Assembly (NCBI GenBank): GCA_015680685.1
Contig: MNCI01010786.1
Coordinates: 126,076 to 190,075 of the forward strand
Reading direction: 5' to 3'
DNA: 64,000 nucleotides
Origin: Gnetum montanum
Taxonomy: Eukaryota > Streptophyta > Gnetopsida > Gnetales > Gnetaceae
This document shows, in pieces, positions 11,468 to 22,902 of this stretch. Below the pieces are notes generated by a model, which saw only the letters and a list, made by a program, of their open reading frames with translations, ran no database searches and was not told the origin of the DNA. The position numbers and the translations under genes are program-made. Within the stretch, counting starts at the first letter, position 1; the number at the start of each line of letters is the position of its first letter.

Positions 11468-13531
11468 ACCAACATGCATGGAACAAACTGGGGGAATAAC
11501 TCATGCCAACAATGAAAGCATATATATATTGGAATATGAGTATCGCCGACTTTCACCCCTTAATCTAAGAACATTAATGGGGAGAAGTTAAACACTTCTA
11601 AGAAATTTAAATAGGCACTCGTTACTTTAGATCTCTCCCTTTCCATTCATTCATGGGGGAGATGGCCATCTATGCTAATCATTTGGGGCCCTCAATTCTT
11701 TTTAAGTTTTTCTTTTACACGTTTTTGTTTCACACATTTTTGTTTTATACATTTTTGTTTTAAAAATTTCTTTAACTTTTCTTTTTTTTGTTTTACAACA
11801 TTGTTCATACCTTTTTCATTTCTTGTGTGTGTGTGTGTGTCATCCATCTTGTATGTTTGTCACCCAATAAGTGTTCTTAATTATGGTATGAATTGTTTTT
11901 ATATTGATTGTTAATATTTGGTTTTTACCTTTAAGTTATGATGTTGATACTAAGGTATGTTTCTTTTGATATAGCAGGCAATGAGTTCACTTCATCCATA
12001 CATCCACAAATGTCTATGATCTCTCTTGGCTTGGAAATGTACAGTTCCTTTCATAATAAGAACTATAACGAATCAGTGACTGGGCATTTCTCAAACTAAG
12101 GAAGGACTCAAGGATTGAAAAGGATGTGACTTCAAGGGAACTTGATGCATTTGTGTTGGCCATTCTCTTGAGTGCTTGGATGTTTTCTTCTTAATTTTTC
12201 TTACCGTTTCAACATTACTTAATTATCAAGAAGCTGAGGTAATAAAAATAAAAAAGTCTTTGCATGGTGTGGTTCTCATGCATAAACACATAAAACAAAA
12301 AAAACCAAAAAAAAAACAATGAGAATTCAAAGCACACCCCTTAGACAAAATAATCATTTGGGCCCTCTAACTAAGGCCCTTCTCGCTTCCCATTCTCTCC
12401 TCCTTATTCCATTAGAATGGTAGTGACTCTTGGGTGAAGGAATTCTTGTTACTTCAAGAGGATGGATTAGCCAAATGTATTAATGCGAAGTCACTAAAAG
12501 TGGTTTGTTTGAGGCAAGAGTTGTAATGAGATTTTTCAAGTCATATTAATCATAAACTACACAAGGGGCTGTACACCACCTTGTTCTTGGGATTCCATTC
12601 CATTCTCTTTTCTCCATTCTTCTCTCCATTATTCACCTCATTGTCGGTTGTATCATTAATGTATATTTTGGTTGACACATTGTTTTCTTTTTGGTAAATT
12701 CTTGTGGTTAAGACTTTAACTCTTGTTCCAAATGACATTCCGAGAGCCTACAGACTCTTTGAATGTGGATTTGTCAAGGCATTAAGGGCATGAGCCTTCT
12801 TTGGGGAGGACCCATTGGCATTCCTATTTGGTGCACCAGTTAAATTCTTTTGCTTAACATTTTTGCAATTAACTTTATTTTGTTCATTTCGATCTTAACA
12901 TCCATTTCATCAACATTATAGTTGTCCCTTATTCTCTATCTTTCTTGTTGTTTTTCTTTCTTCATTCTATTGCTACTAAAGGTTCACTCTTAGTCATGGG
13001 GGTCCAAACCCAAATTTTTTCAATTTTCTCCTAACCCTTACACCTTTGGTAGTCACCATGAATATATCTCCAGATCTGTATTAGCCATACCACAACTTAG
13101 ACAATGGACCTTTCACCAGAGCAAGGTATCAATTGCATTATGATTCATTTACCCTTGCTAATATAAAGACTGTGTTGTGTGTGCAGATGGCAATCATTCA
13201 ACAATGGATTGGATTTATAGGGAACACTTGGAATGGAGTAGTGCTAAAAGCAAATATGCAAGGAGCAAGACCGATGGTGTGCTTATGGATGGACAATGAA
13301 AGGAGCAATCTTGGCATTGGCAGTAGCAATACTTCTTTCTCTCTCTCTTTCTCAGCTGCCAAATAAGGCCTGATGTCAAATGTATAAAGTGTTTACTCAT
13401 GTTGTTGTGAACACTAGTTTTGTCTTGTCTTGTATTGATGATCCGTTCACATGTCATCCCATTAGTTCCATTTGAGTCAGTAATCCCATACCATTCCAAT
13501 ATTTTGTAAGGAACTTAAGGACAAGTTTTTA
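11468..13531 (+). other. Long non-coding tail of family 3 copy 1
   Basis: About 2.06 kb between protease and polypurine tract with no domain on either strand. It holds T-rich tracts (11690-11810), a (TG)n microsatellite at 11825-11840 and a run of A near 12295-12320. It is clearly homologous along its length to 29195-31490 in copy 2, so it is a fixed part of the family, replacing the pol region. Confidence 0.75.
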
Positions 13532-13547
13532 TTTAGTCATGGGGGTA
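13532..13547 (+). other. Polypurine tract region, family 3 copy 1
   Basis: AGTCATGGGGGTA immediately precedes the 3' LTR start TGATGGGA. The same words precede the 3' LTR at 31508 and the relic LTR at 38071. Confidence 0.7.
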
Positions 13548-14378
13548 TGATGGGACACGATATCGCATGGGCCGTGATATCGCATCCCCCGCGATATCAC
13601 GTCTTCCCCTACGATATCGCGTACACAATATCACAGTGCATTGTCAAATCTATAAATAATAGGTGGCTCTCCCTTGTTTCTAATTCTAGGCCTAGACCAT
13701 AGCGAAACTCTAGTAGTTTGATCCCTCTAGAGATAGAATATTTTCTATGTGCCTGCAGTAGGAGCTCCAAAGTGAACAGATCTTTATTCGAGCAAATATT
13801 GTACCTAAACACATGTTTGTGTATGGCAATAACGGCAAACTTCCTGGATAAACCTTGCAGTGCATGGGATAGGCTAAATAGGACTTTATTTATTGTTATT
13901 TACTATTTATCATTTAAATGCTTTATTAGTCATTAAATCTCTCTCAACCCTTCTCTCCTAGTTAAGTGCCTTAGTATGACCTCTTTGAGCACATTCGTTA
14001 CGCTTGGTGATCCTTGCAATGACTAGCGTTTGGTAATCAAGGTTGCATTGGTTTAGGATGTGAATGATAAGTGGGAATGGATGCTGATGCTAGGTTAATT
14101 AAGACTAAGTTAGTTAGTTAAAGTTAGTTAATTAATCTCTTCATCCTTCACCTTGTCAGCATAGGAGATAAAAACCTAAAAGACATAAAAATCATATACC
14201 TCATACTTACTTGATCATACAACCATGACAAATACAAGTAAGTCTGGGAAGACAACGAATAATTAACTTCAAGTTTTCCATGAGGCGTGTAGGCACTTAG
14301 TCTATGGAGTTTGACTGGATCGTGCATGTAACACTCGTATTAATATGGTTGAGTGTAGGGGTACCTCGCCACTCATCA
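13548..14378 (+). repeat. 3' LTR, family 3 copy 1 (831 bp)
   Basis: Matches 7373-8183 end to end. It has one more GCGATATCGC-type palindrome in its first 75 bases than the 5' LTR. Followed by TSD CAAGG at 14379-14383, after which Athila gag resumes on the minus strand. Confidence 0.9.
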
Positions 14379-14383
14379 CAAGG

Positions 14384-15881
14384 TTTTTCACTGAACCACT
14401 TCATCAAGTGATCCCTCCTCTTCACTATCACAAAATTAAACCTCCCTTTTTTTGATGTAAGGATCCTGATTATATTCTTTAGTACTTTCCCATTTCCTCA
14501 ACTCTCCTTCTTCTTTTGCAACCTACTCAATAAACATTTTGATTTGGTGGGTCTTTACTTCTGAAAATATCCCTTGGGCATAGGCCCTAAGGATTCTTCT
14601 TGTTTCTTATTGAAGCCTATCTATGATATGACAAAGTTGCTTTTGCTAAGAATAACCATGGCTAGGACACCTATGTAAAAGGGAATAATACCTACCCATG
14701 GCTATGTCCAAGGGTTCATGTGTTCCTTATTGTCAGCCTTAGATTTTCTTTCTCAAGTTGGACACCTTGGAGTAGATCTAATAGTTTTCATTGAATACAT
14801 TAAGCATCATACTCCATCTACAAATTGATTCTAGCTCTAAGGAGCAATACCAACTTTCTACTTCTTTTGTGAGTGTCTCGGGAAACAGGTTAAGTTTTTA
14901 CTAATTTTTCTCTATGTTCTACAAAGCACAAGCATCATGAAAGGCTTGAATATGGGTATGTGGATCTAAATTATATTCCCCCTCAAATCTAGGGATATTG
15001 TTCATATTCAACCTCTTGATTTTATAATCTTTCACATGCTTGGTTGAAATTCTAACTACCTCTATGATGTTCAACATGCTTTGAGTTGCAAGAAAATTCT
15101 CATCATCATCATGATTTTGATGACATCTATGATGTCCTCTGCTACCCCTTCATTCATGGTAGGTCATACAATCATTGTTTTCCCATCGTTCACTTCCATC
15201 ATGGTTTTGTCCCCTATGATTTTGATTAGATTCAGAGGAGGAAGAAGAAGATGTAGATGAAGAGGATAAAGAGGGAGAAGGACTACCACCACCATGGTTT
15301 CTGCCACCTCCTCTTCACTTATCACAAACATAATCATCAGATTTATCATCATCATGATGCTTGCTTGAGCCCTTGCCTTGACTCCCATTTTTGCTTGAAT
15401 TAGGATTATTAATAGTGAACTATTAGTTCAAGTTCAAGCCCCTTTCATGGAAGGCAAGTGATGAAGAATTTTCTTGTTAAGAACCCCCAGAGAGAGGATC
15501 CTCATTATCTTTTTTGTTTAGTAGGAATAAGGGGTTAGTAAACCATTTTCCCTTCATAGCTTCATGGCATTTCTCTTGGTGCTAATCTCGTTTGTGTTGT
15601 GTTTCCGTGGGATTGTAGTCCCAATAGTCATGGTCTTACAAAACATACTCTTCATGAAGATCTTGGATGTCCAACGTCTTAAGAGTTTTGAGTAAGAGCC
15701 CAAGAATAGATTAGTTGAGTAGCAACATGATGTTTCCCTTCATGTCTCTCCACCACAACTATTCGTCCTAATGTAGGATGAAGGTGAAATCAAGTACAAA
15801 CTCATCTACATGATTGTACACCACTTTGAATTCTTGTGGCATAGGTGGTTTTGATTCATCATGCCTATGAGAAGAAGACAT
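14384..15881 (-). pseudogene. Gag N-terminal part, Athila-like element, degenerate
   Basis: Starts at the minus ATG at 15881 (MSSSHRHDESKPP), 140 bases inside the PBS. FKVVYNHVDEFVLDFTFIL near 15785-15840 matches family 3 Gag VVYTHHDEYIPDFTFILHQDE. A long, stop-ridden middle follows, with a poly-Ser/acidic tract near 15230-15260, until the family 3 insertion point at 14383. The protein resumes at 7367. A simple ATT repeat lies at 15916-15934 upstream of the start codon. Confidence 0.7.
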
Positions 15882-16020
15882 TTTGGATTAAAAGAAAAAT
15901 TCAATGTGTTTTAAGTATTATTATTATTATTATTCGAATAATTATGACTTTAGGGTTTGTTCCAACAATCTTAAATAATTTTCTCTAAGTCGTAGATAGC
16001 GCATGTATTAAACTATAAAT

Positions 16021-16038
16021 TTCCAACAATGACACCAA
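16021..16038 (-). other. PBS for tRNA-Asp, Athila-like element
   Basis: On the minus strand the LTR end CTCATCA is followed by TTGGTGTCATTGTTGGAA. This differs from the tRNA-Asp complement (TTGGCGCCGTTGCCGGGG) mostly by C-to-T or G-to-A steps. It places the LTR boundary at 16039. Confidence 0.7.
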
Positions 16039-16960
16039 TGATGAGCAACGAGTAGATCCTACACCACACCATATGAATCACTAAGCACTCACATGTGATC
16101 TGATCTAATTTCATGAACTTATAGCGTTCTATGTACACTGGTCTCTAGGAGCTGAAACTAACTGTTGTAATCATTGTCTTTCCAGTTACACTTGTGAAAT
16201 GCAAAGGTATGGTTAAGTGTAACTGAGGCATATGATTTTTATCATTTTTTATGCTTTATGTTCTAAGTTGCCTAAGAATAAAGAATTATATATTTAATTG
16301 CTAATTTACTTTAACTAACTAACATTTAAATAATCCTAACATAAGCATCTGTTCCCACTTGCTGTACACATTCTGAAGATGTTTAACACTACTAGGTTAC
16401 CAAACATTAAGCATTATTGGGATTACAAAGTGCTAAGCGTATGCACGAAGTGATCATACTTATGTGCTTAATTAATCACTATTTAATATATCTTAATCTA
16501 GCTTAAATTACCTTAAATAGATTAATTTAATTACTTTAATTACTTAAATCATTAAAGAAAATTTCTTAAAATATTAAATGTATAAAGGAAATAATTAATC
16601 TATTTCAAAGTATTATATGGTTTATTAGAAAGCTTGTCTTTATTGCCACACACATGGCAGTGCTTAGGTACAATAGTGCTCAGATAAAGATCCGTACACT
16701 CTTTGACTCCTATTGTGGGCACTTAGAAAAATATTTTAACTTTCAAGTGGAAAAACTGCTAGAGCTTCACTACAACTATGAGACTTATGCCATAAATGTG
16801 ACCGGTGAGCATGTATTTATAGGTGAAATAGGGAGCCCCATTGACAAGTACATGTCAATGAGTCAAACCCTATGTCGACAGGATCATGTTGATGAGATCC
16901 CATCAATGAGTTCATGTCGACGTGATGTCATCGACGTGGCCAAACAATGATGCTTCATCA
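16039..16960 (-). repeat. 5' LTR, Athila-like element (about 922 bp)
   Basis: The left edge, TGATGAG, is set by the PBS. The right edge, CTTCATCA, fits the TGATG...CATCA LTR convention shared with family 3, but no second LTR is in the window to prove it. A minus-strand CTATAAATA box lies near 16816-16824. The U3 side (16850-16945) has TGTCGAC and GACATG inverted words. Confidence 0.65.
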
Positions 16961-19422
16961 CTAGGACACCTATGAGCATAGCTAGCTCGAGAATAGTCTC
17001 GGTGGAAGAGGAACATGACAGATAATTTAAAAGAACATTATATTTGAAAATACTATATGACATGGAAGGTAGAAATATTGAAGATGAAATAACTTGAAAA
17101 AATCATAATATTGATAAAGAAAATAACAAGAATGAAAGAAAAGAAAGAATTAGCAGGATTGTTCATAGCTACAAATAGTCATGACGACAGTACATAGCAG
17201 CACCCATAGGTAGCATTGACAACTTGTAGAAAACAACACTATCCAGTAGCAACTATTACTAGCAAAAGCAACAAGCATCCAATAGTAATAAGTTGCAGGT
17301 AATAATATGAAGTAATGAGTTGCACGTAGCAAGAGCAACACTAATATTGAAAGGGAGAAGAGATATTGGATGGGGAAGATGTGTGGAAGCTAAAGGGAGC
17401 AAGATATGGAAAGCAAAAGAGATAAACCAAGAGACTTTGCTTAATCTTCCCTCGATGCCCTCTTCATCTGTGTGTATAAGCTTTTATATATCTTACCTTC
17501 TCCTCTTCATCCTTTTTCTCTTTTGAATATAAGCATGGGTATCATGTGTCCTTAATGCATGGCAATTGAAGATTTTCGTTATCTTCCAATTGATAATTTG
17601 GATGTGTTTAAAATCTTTACAACTAATCTCTAAATATGCTTTGTGATTTGAATCTCCTTGCTTGCCACCTATCAAGTAAAAATAAAGAAAATAAAAGTAT
17701 TATCTATAAAATCATATATATATTCACATTAAGAACTTTCACTTTAGATTAACGAACTCTTCTTACGAAGCTAAAGTCTAAGGGATAGCCCTGTCAAGGT
17801 CAAGGCACTTGACGAGTATGCAAAGTCGCATCTACACCGCAGCATGACATGGCAAACACGCGTACTATTCATGTATTTACATTACAAAGAACAAGCAAGA
17901 TTGAAGAGATCATGTGGACCAGAAGGCGCGGTTGAAACTGAATGCTACTGTAAATGAACAATACTAAACTTCTGGATCCATAGCAGACAACTGACAATGA
18001 ATCAAATTCCAATGAATAATGAGCATTTCTAAAACGATTAGAAAAGTAGACAATACCACATATAGAAATAATTCTTAGAAATCCAAAAGACAGCACCAAG
18101 TCCAATCTCGACAAATCAGTTGGTTGATAACACAGGAAGCTGAAGCAGATTCGATGTATGTCTAAGAAACCTCGGAAATGATGCCTTGAGAGAGTCGTGG
18201 TTGAGAGGGAGATTAAAAGTATATAACTCATTAGGAAGGTGTTCCACAAAGCCTTCATTGGGAAGACATAACTGGTAGTAGCCGCAGATACAGAGCGATT
18301 GCAAAGAGTTAAAGATGGCACAGCTTGGGACATTTCTTACCGTGTTAAGCGGTTGGGACTGCCGAGACGAAACAACACATCAAAATGAATACTCGTGACG
18401 ATGTTCATAGAGAGAAATCGATTTATAGATGGATTCGTAACTTAGATGTTTAAACATATAGATCAGCATACTTAATTTACGAAGATAAAACCCTCGGAAA
18501 CTTTGAGATGTGCAGGTTCATCACACCAACATCTGTACCGAATCAATGTTCAAAAATACCTGGCTTAATTATGCTTATTTCAAGTATGATAAAATCTGTA
18601 AGCCAACATGACCTTTATCTTGAAACAGGAATCAAACAAAGCGAACTCTAGCTTTCTGTTATTGCAAGCCAAACAATCAGAGGACACAATCGCACCTAGG
18701 AAGATTCGCAAATTCCTCCTCTGGAAATGTATCTATGGTTGAAAATGGAAAGGAGCAAGCCCTGAAATACCAGCGAGCCCCAAAATACGTTGACGTGAAA
18801 ATTACACGCCAAATCGTGGATATCAAGTCAAAACGGAAATACGATCTTAGGCAGCACAACTGTGTCAGTTGAAATGAAATCCTTCCCTGCATATGCTTGC
18901 CAATTTCTGTGCTACTTTCGATAGTAAAAATGTTTAGCAAAAGCCAGCATATCCTTGGCCTGATGAAAACGTTAAAGAGAATGTTACAAAGCAGCAGCAG
19001 CAGTGTAAGTGCCGTAGCAAAAAAGCGTTAGATCACCATCACTAGATAGGCACCAGCGTTAGCACACTGAGAGAGCACTGGTGCAGTGTGGCAGTAAGCA
19101 GGAGTTAACGGTCGCACCCAAGGTAATCCATTTAGTTTTATTTTGTTATCATTCATAATTTAGGCTGCTTTCAAGGTAGAGTGATGTATAGTGTGAGGTC
19201 CCCACTTGTGGCGATGTTGACGGCAACAATATCTTATTGAGGTCTCTTTCTCTTCAAAACAATAAAACAAAAGAGAGATCTTCAGTTACATTAACATTTC
19301 AGTTTCTCCAAGTACACTTACTTTAAGAGGGAAGATGATCCTTACAATCATCAGTAGTAATGAAATCTATTCTTTCATATTTTAAAAAAATGTTGATACT
19401 GTTTGCATTTTATCTTGTGCAG
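16961..19422. other. Unassigned low-copy-looking region
   Basis: About 2.5 kb that matches none of the window's LTR families. No sustained reading frame with family resemblance is visible on either strand. Composition is more even than in neighbouring AT-rich DNA, especially 17860-19110. A CAG/GCA run is at 18990-19000. A short minus-strand stretch around 18330-18430 has a TATA-like CTATAAAT, an ATG at 18408 and a GTAAGAA donor-like word near 18340. That is suggestive of an exon but too little to call a gene. Confidence 0.4.
18116..18304 (-). pseudogene. Possible leucine-rich-repeat-like fragment
   Basis: A 62-codon open stretch reads SLCICGYYQLCLPNEGF, then HLPN, a spacing of Leu residues, SLKASFPRFL and NLLQLPVL. 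The L-x-x-L-x-L rhythm and an SLK..P word recall plant LRR proteins. No second repeat of the same register, no NB-ARC motif and no flanking domain are visible, so this may be chance. I do not recognise a specific gene. Confidence 0.2.
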
Positions 19423-19761
19423 GAGCATATCATAATAGAATGAAACGAGTCAAATGGATGGAGAAGATAAACAGTTGGATAGAGCCTAACTATAAAAGGC
19501 AGAAAGCAGCAGAGGCATCAGGGAAGGCATCAACAGAAGAAAGCTGGGACTTTCCAAAACCTCCAGATTTCCACTATTTTCCAGAACCAGAACCTCCTGT
19601 CCCATACAACCCAAATTCCTTGGGTTCTCTCTTGGATCAAATTTGACTCTTAGATATTGTTGAAGAAGAGATTAGAACTAGCTTGTTCTTATATAAGGAG
19701 TTTTACCAGCAACTCCTAAATGAAGAAAAGAGAAGATGCACTGACTTGCTAGAAGAGGTAT
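19423..19761 (+). pseudogene. Orphan exon-like coding segment with an in-frame TGA
   Basis: A T-rich tract ending in TTATCTTGTGCAG resembles a splice acceptor; the segment after it reads AYHNRMKRVKWMEKINSW, then a Lys/Glu/Ser linker, then a Pro-rich block (PEPEPPVPYNPNSLGSLLDQI). A TGA at 19644 stops that frame, but the same frame continues with protein-like LLDIVEEEIRTSLFLYKEF and a charged helix ending LLEEV before a double stop near 19758. The TGA could be a decayed TGG. No upstream exon was found. I do not recognise the protein. It is the best candidate here for non-transposon coding sequence, either a host-gene exon with a nonsense change or a retained gene fragment. Confidence 0.45.
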
Positions 19762-19989
19762 AGTAGTTGAAGACTTGAAGGTACAGGCAAGCAAGCTGGT
19801 TCAAGTTGCTATTTTCCTTGAAGATAAGATTTGAAGCTGTATAGTGAACTACGTGCTCCTTGTTCTTCCTGTTTCAGTCCTCCTTTTTGTTTTATGAATT
19901 TATTTTAAACTATTAATGTGAGTTTCAGTTCCCATTACAGACTTGGTTATGTTTGTAATGTATGGGCTTTCAATGCATATATTATTTAA

Positions 19990-20404
19990 GATAAATGTTC
20001 ACTCATGAACATTAAAGCTTTCTATTTTGCTTATGAAATTTCTGCTATCTTCTTTTCAGTTTTACCTTCTCCTTTATTAATTTTAAGATTAATTTAATTC
20101 ACGTTGTCTATTTACAACATTCTTTACTGTTTCATTTATTGCATGATCTATTTAACTTCACGAGTTATTTCAGTTATCTCTTACACTGCTTTATCANGAT
20201 AAATGTTCACTCATGAACATTAAAGCTTTCTATTTTGCTTATGAAATTTCTGCTATCTTCTTTTCAGTTTTACCTTCTCCTTTATTAATTTTAAGATTAA
20301 TTTAATTCACGTTGTCTATTTACAACATTCTTTACTGTTTCATTTATTGCATGATCTATTTAACTTCACGAGTTATTTCAGTTATCTCTTACACTGCTTT
20401 ATCA
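19990..20404. repeat. Exact 207-bp tandem duplication around a single N
   Basis: Positions 19990-20196 and 20198-20404 read identically by eye over all 207 bases, separated only by the N at 20197. In DNA where even LTR pairs differ heavily, perfect identity next to an N indicates an unmerged overlap between two contigs rather than a real repeat. Confidence 0.9.
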
Positions 20405-22902
20405 GTTGGTTATTGTTTACTATCTAGTTAAATACTCATTTTGGAATTTGTTACATATTTTTATATAAACTTTACTCTCATAAAGTTATCAACATCTAAA
20501 ATATAATGGTTTCTATACCCTATATGAGGGATGCCCTAGGTTGTTGTCTCTTAAAACATGGTTTGAAGAGGTATTGTTTGTGACCCAATTTTATGCATCA
20601 ACAAATACATTTTTCGATTTAATGTCATGGTGTTTGTCCCGCACTAACTTCATTAATATGTTCACTTTGGTTGACAACTTTAATGGGTCAACGGCTTATC
20701 TCCTCGCTATGAAGAAGAGAACGGCATTACTAGCACTTCTAATTTCTTGGACCAAACAAGAGTAACAATCTCTGTGATGTCTTACTTTGCCTAATTTGCC
20801 TAATGACATTACTTTTGGAAGCTTTTATCACCTACACTATAGAAACATTTTAAAGCAACCACCATTCTAGAGCTTAACACACGGTTGTTTTGGCCAATCA
20901 GATTTGAAGGGCTGAAATTGTCTATGGCCCTTTAAAGTTCTTTCGCAGATATCTTAATTTAGAATACAATTCTTGGGACCAAAATATCTACTTCTCCTCA
21001 TCTTTGGGTTTTGTACTTCAATGCTTGTATTAATAGATATTTTAAAACAAATGTAAATATCAAAATACAAAGTTGAAAAATGTTCAATAGATTGTTAATC
21101 ATTTATACTAGATAAATAAAAAAGGTAGAGCTAGGCCAAAAAAAGATTTAAAAAATTTATTAACCATCCCTTCACGAGATTAAGGGCCTATGGGAACAAC
21201 ATTCATATATACGCAAAAAAGAAAGAAAATTAGACATTCACTAAAATCAAGAAGATGCTTGTTCAAGCTTTACAAATCTCTTGAAATTTTGTCCATTCTA
21301 GAGTAATTTAATATATAATTTTTTACTTCCTTAATTTAAACAAAGATGTCTAGTACCTTAGCGTTGAACAATAAAAATTTACGTCTCCATGCATCCATGC
21401 ATACGTGCGGACTTTTCAAATATAAATATGTATTGACTAAGTGGCATTTATGATACTCTTTAGTCACGGGTAGCAAACCTTTATCGGTTTGTTTTCGTGA
21501 ATTCTATAAGTCTTGGAGTGAGTGTCAGCAGTGTGGAATTGAATCTCTTATTTAGAATCTTATTTAAATGGATGAACCTAGAGATGCATTTTATTTACAA
21601 ATAATTTATCAATATTATGTAGCATAATGTTTAAAATTTCATATATATTAGTTACGGTGGATTAAACACGGCAAACCTCAAGCGTTCAACTCATTATTTT
21701 TATTACTAAAATATAATAAACAGTATTTTAAATAAGCAGTTGGAATAGCTTGCTTGGAGCTTGTGACTGTTAAGCACAAGGTCGGAGGTCAAACGTTTCA
21801 CGAGTATAAGCAGCACTGCTGGTGAAGTTGGCTGGTTTGCGTTATTCACACGGGTAAAGTTTGGAATATTAATTATTACCAGGCAGTAGTTAAGCTAATT
21901 TTGAACTGAACTGCAAGTCTTTTAAATTCAGATGGCAATTAAATATTTAAATCTTTTGATACAAACGGAAATTCAACACTGCTGTAAATATATCCAAGTC
22001 CAGGATAATTAGTTTCTTAATCTTCCTTAGAATCTCGTTGGAAAACTGTTTTAATGTTCTATCCAATCACTTCTAAACAAACCACCAGCATCTTGTAACA
22101 CATTTTCTGCCATGACACATAATACTAAAGGAAGTCAATAAGAAAGCATAGATTGACACTACATTAATGGTTGTTTTCTTTATGGGCTTTTTTGTATAAA
22201 TTTCGGTAGCACTTGTTCAATAGTATACCAAAAATTCTGGTATATTTTATTACATCTATTATAAGGTCCACTGTTCCATTACGTATTCCGTGAAACGTGA
22301 CAGAAAATGTAATTAAAAATGATAACTTTATCATGATAAAATAAACGAATGAATTGACGATGTTATATCATATCATTCCAACTTCGCTTATAACCAAGAA
22401 TATTTTCGGTTGTGTTTTGGTGGTAATTTTATCATACGCATTCTCCCCTCTAATTGGATATATTTGGCTTATATTATCACATGTAGTTTTTAATGTTCGT
22501 TGGGATATAAATACTAACGGCCTTGATTTTTAAGTAATTTAAACTTTAAACCATTTTGGCAGAATAAACAAGCTTAATGTCTCTCTTTGGAAAGGAAAAA
22601 AGGACAAATTTTTTTCTTGAATTTTAAAAACATTTGTATTAATGGTCTAAGCCTACTTGATTGTAGCAATAAAATAATAAACTTCAAAGATTTTGTTGGT
22701 GAGGCATTGTGCACATAGTTATAGTGTGACTTGTGATATATAAATCACAAGTTCAATTTCAAAGGGTATGCTACTTGAACATTGTTATATTCTTTTGTAA
22801 TATTTGTAATACATCATGCTAGATGTCTTGGAGGGACTACCACTTGAAGTGTTAGTAAGTTGCTTATTTCTCAAGTCTTAAGAACTAGGTTTGAGTTTGT
22901 AG
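20405..22902. other. AT-rich intergenic DNA
   Basis: No gene or LTR-element coding sequence is visible. It contains one copy of a dispersed repeat (21215-21650). The reading frames in 20541-20765 and elsewhere show no recognisable motif. Confidence 0.5.
21215..21650 (+). repeat. Dispersed AT-rich repeat, copy 1
   Basis: Similar in order to 39225-39728. Shared words include CTTGAAATTTTG, GAGTAATTTAA/GAGGTAATTTAA, AATAATAAAAATT-like, CATTTATGA, TCTTATTTAAATGGATG, TGCATTTTATTT and TTTAGCATAATGTTTA-like. It has no coding capacity or terminal structure that I can see. Confidence 0.6.

Larger units (their letters stand above)
7373..14378 (+). mobile_element. Non-autonomous gag-pro LTR element (family 3), copy 1, TSD CAAGG
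   Basis: This is a complete 7006-bp insertion in the Athila-like element's gag. Both LTRs begin TGATGGGA and end ACTCATCA. The 5-bp direct repeat CAAGG flanks it at 7368-7372 and 14379-14383. Inside are a tRNA-Asp-type PBS, gag, protease, about 2.1 kb without coding sequence, a polypurine tract, and the 3' LTR. No reverse transcriptase, RNase H or integrase is visible on either strand, so it matches the non-autonomous gag-bearing LTR elements (TR-GAG type) and would need enzymes in trans. Its Gag is collinear with that of the Athila-like host element, an obvious candidate partner. Confidence 0.88.
4352..16960 (-). mobile_element. Athila-like Ty3/Gypsy retrotransposon, interrupted and left-truncated
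   Basis: Minus-strand order from the right: LTR (16039-16960), PBS for tRNA-Asp (16021-16038), gag (from 15881), a family 3 insertion (7373-14378), the rest of gag and protease (5881-7367), then RT and RNase H until copy A's LTR cuts it at 4351. Integrase and the second LTR must lie beyond the left edge on the far side of copy A. The tRNA-Asp PBS and the RT wording near GIVLGH support an Athila-type assignment. All frames are decayed. Confidence 0.75.

Noticed and set aside
17869-18333. 154-codon minus-strand open frame as a gene
   Set aside because: Low-complexity hydrophobic and Ser/Leu/Ile/Tyr composition, no motif, and an overlapping alternative frame is as plausible.
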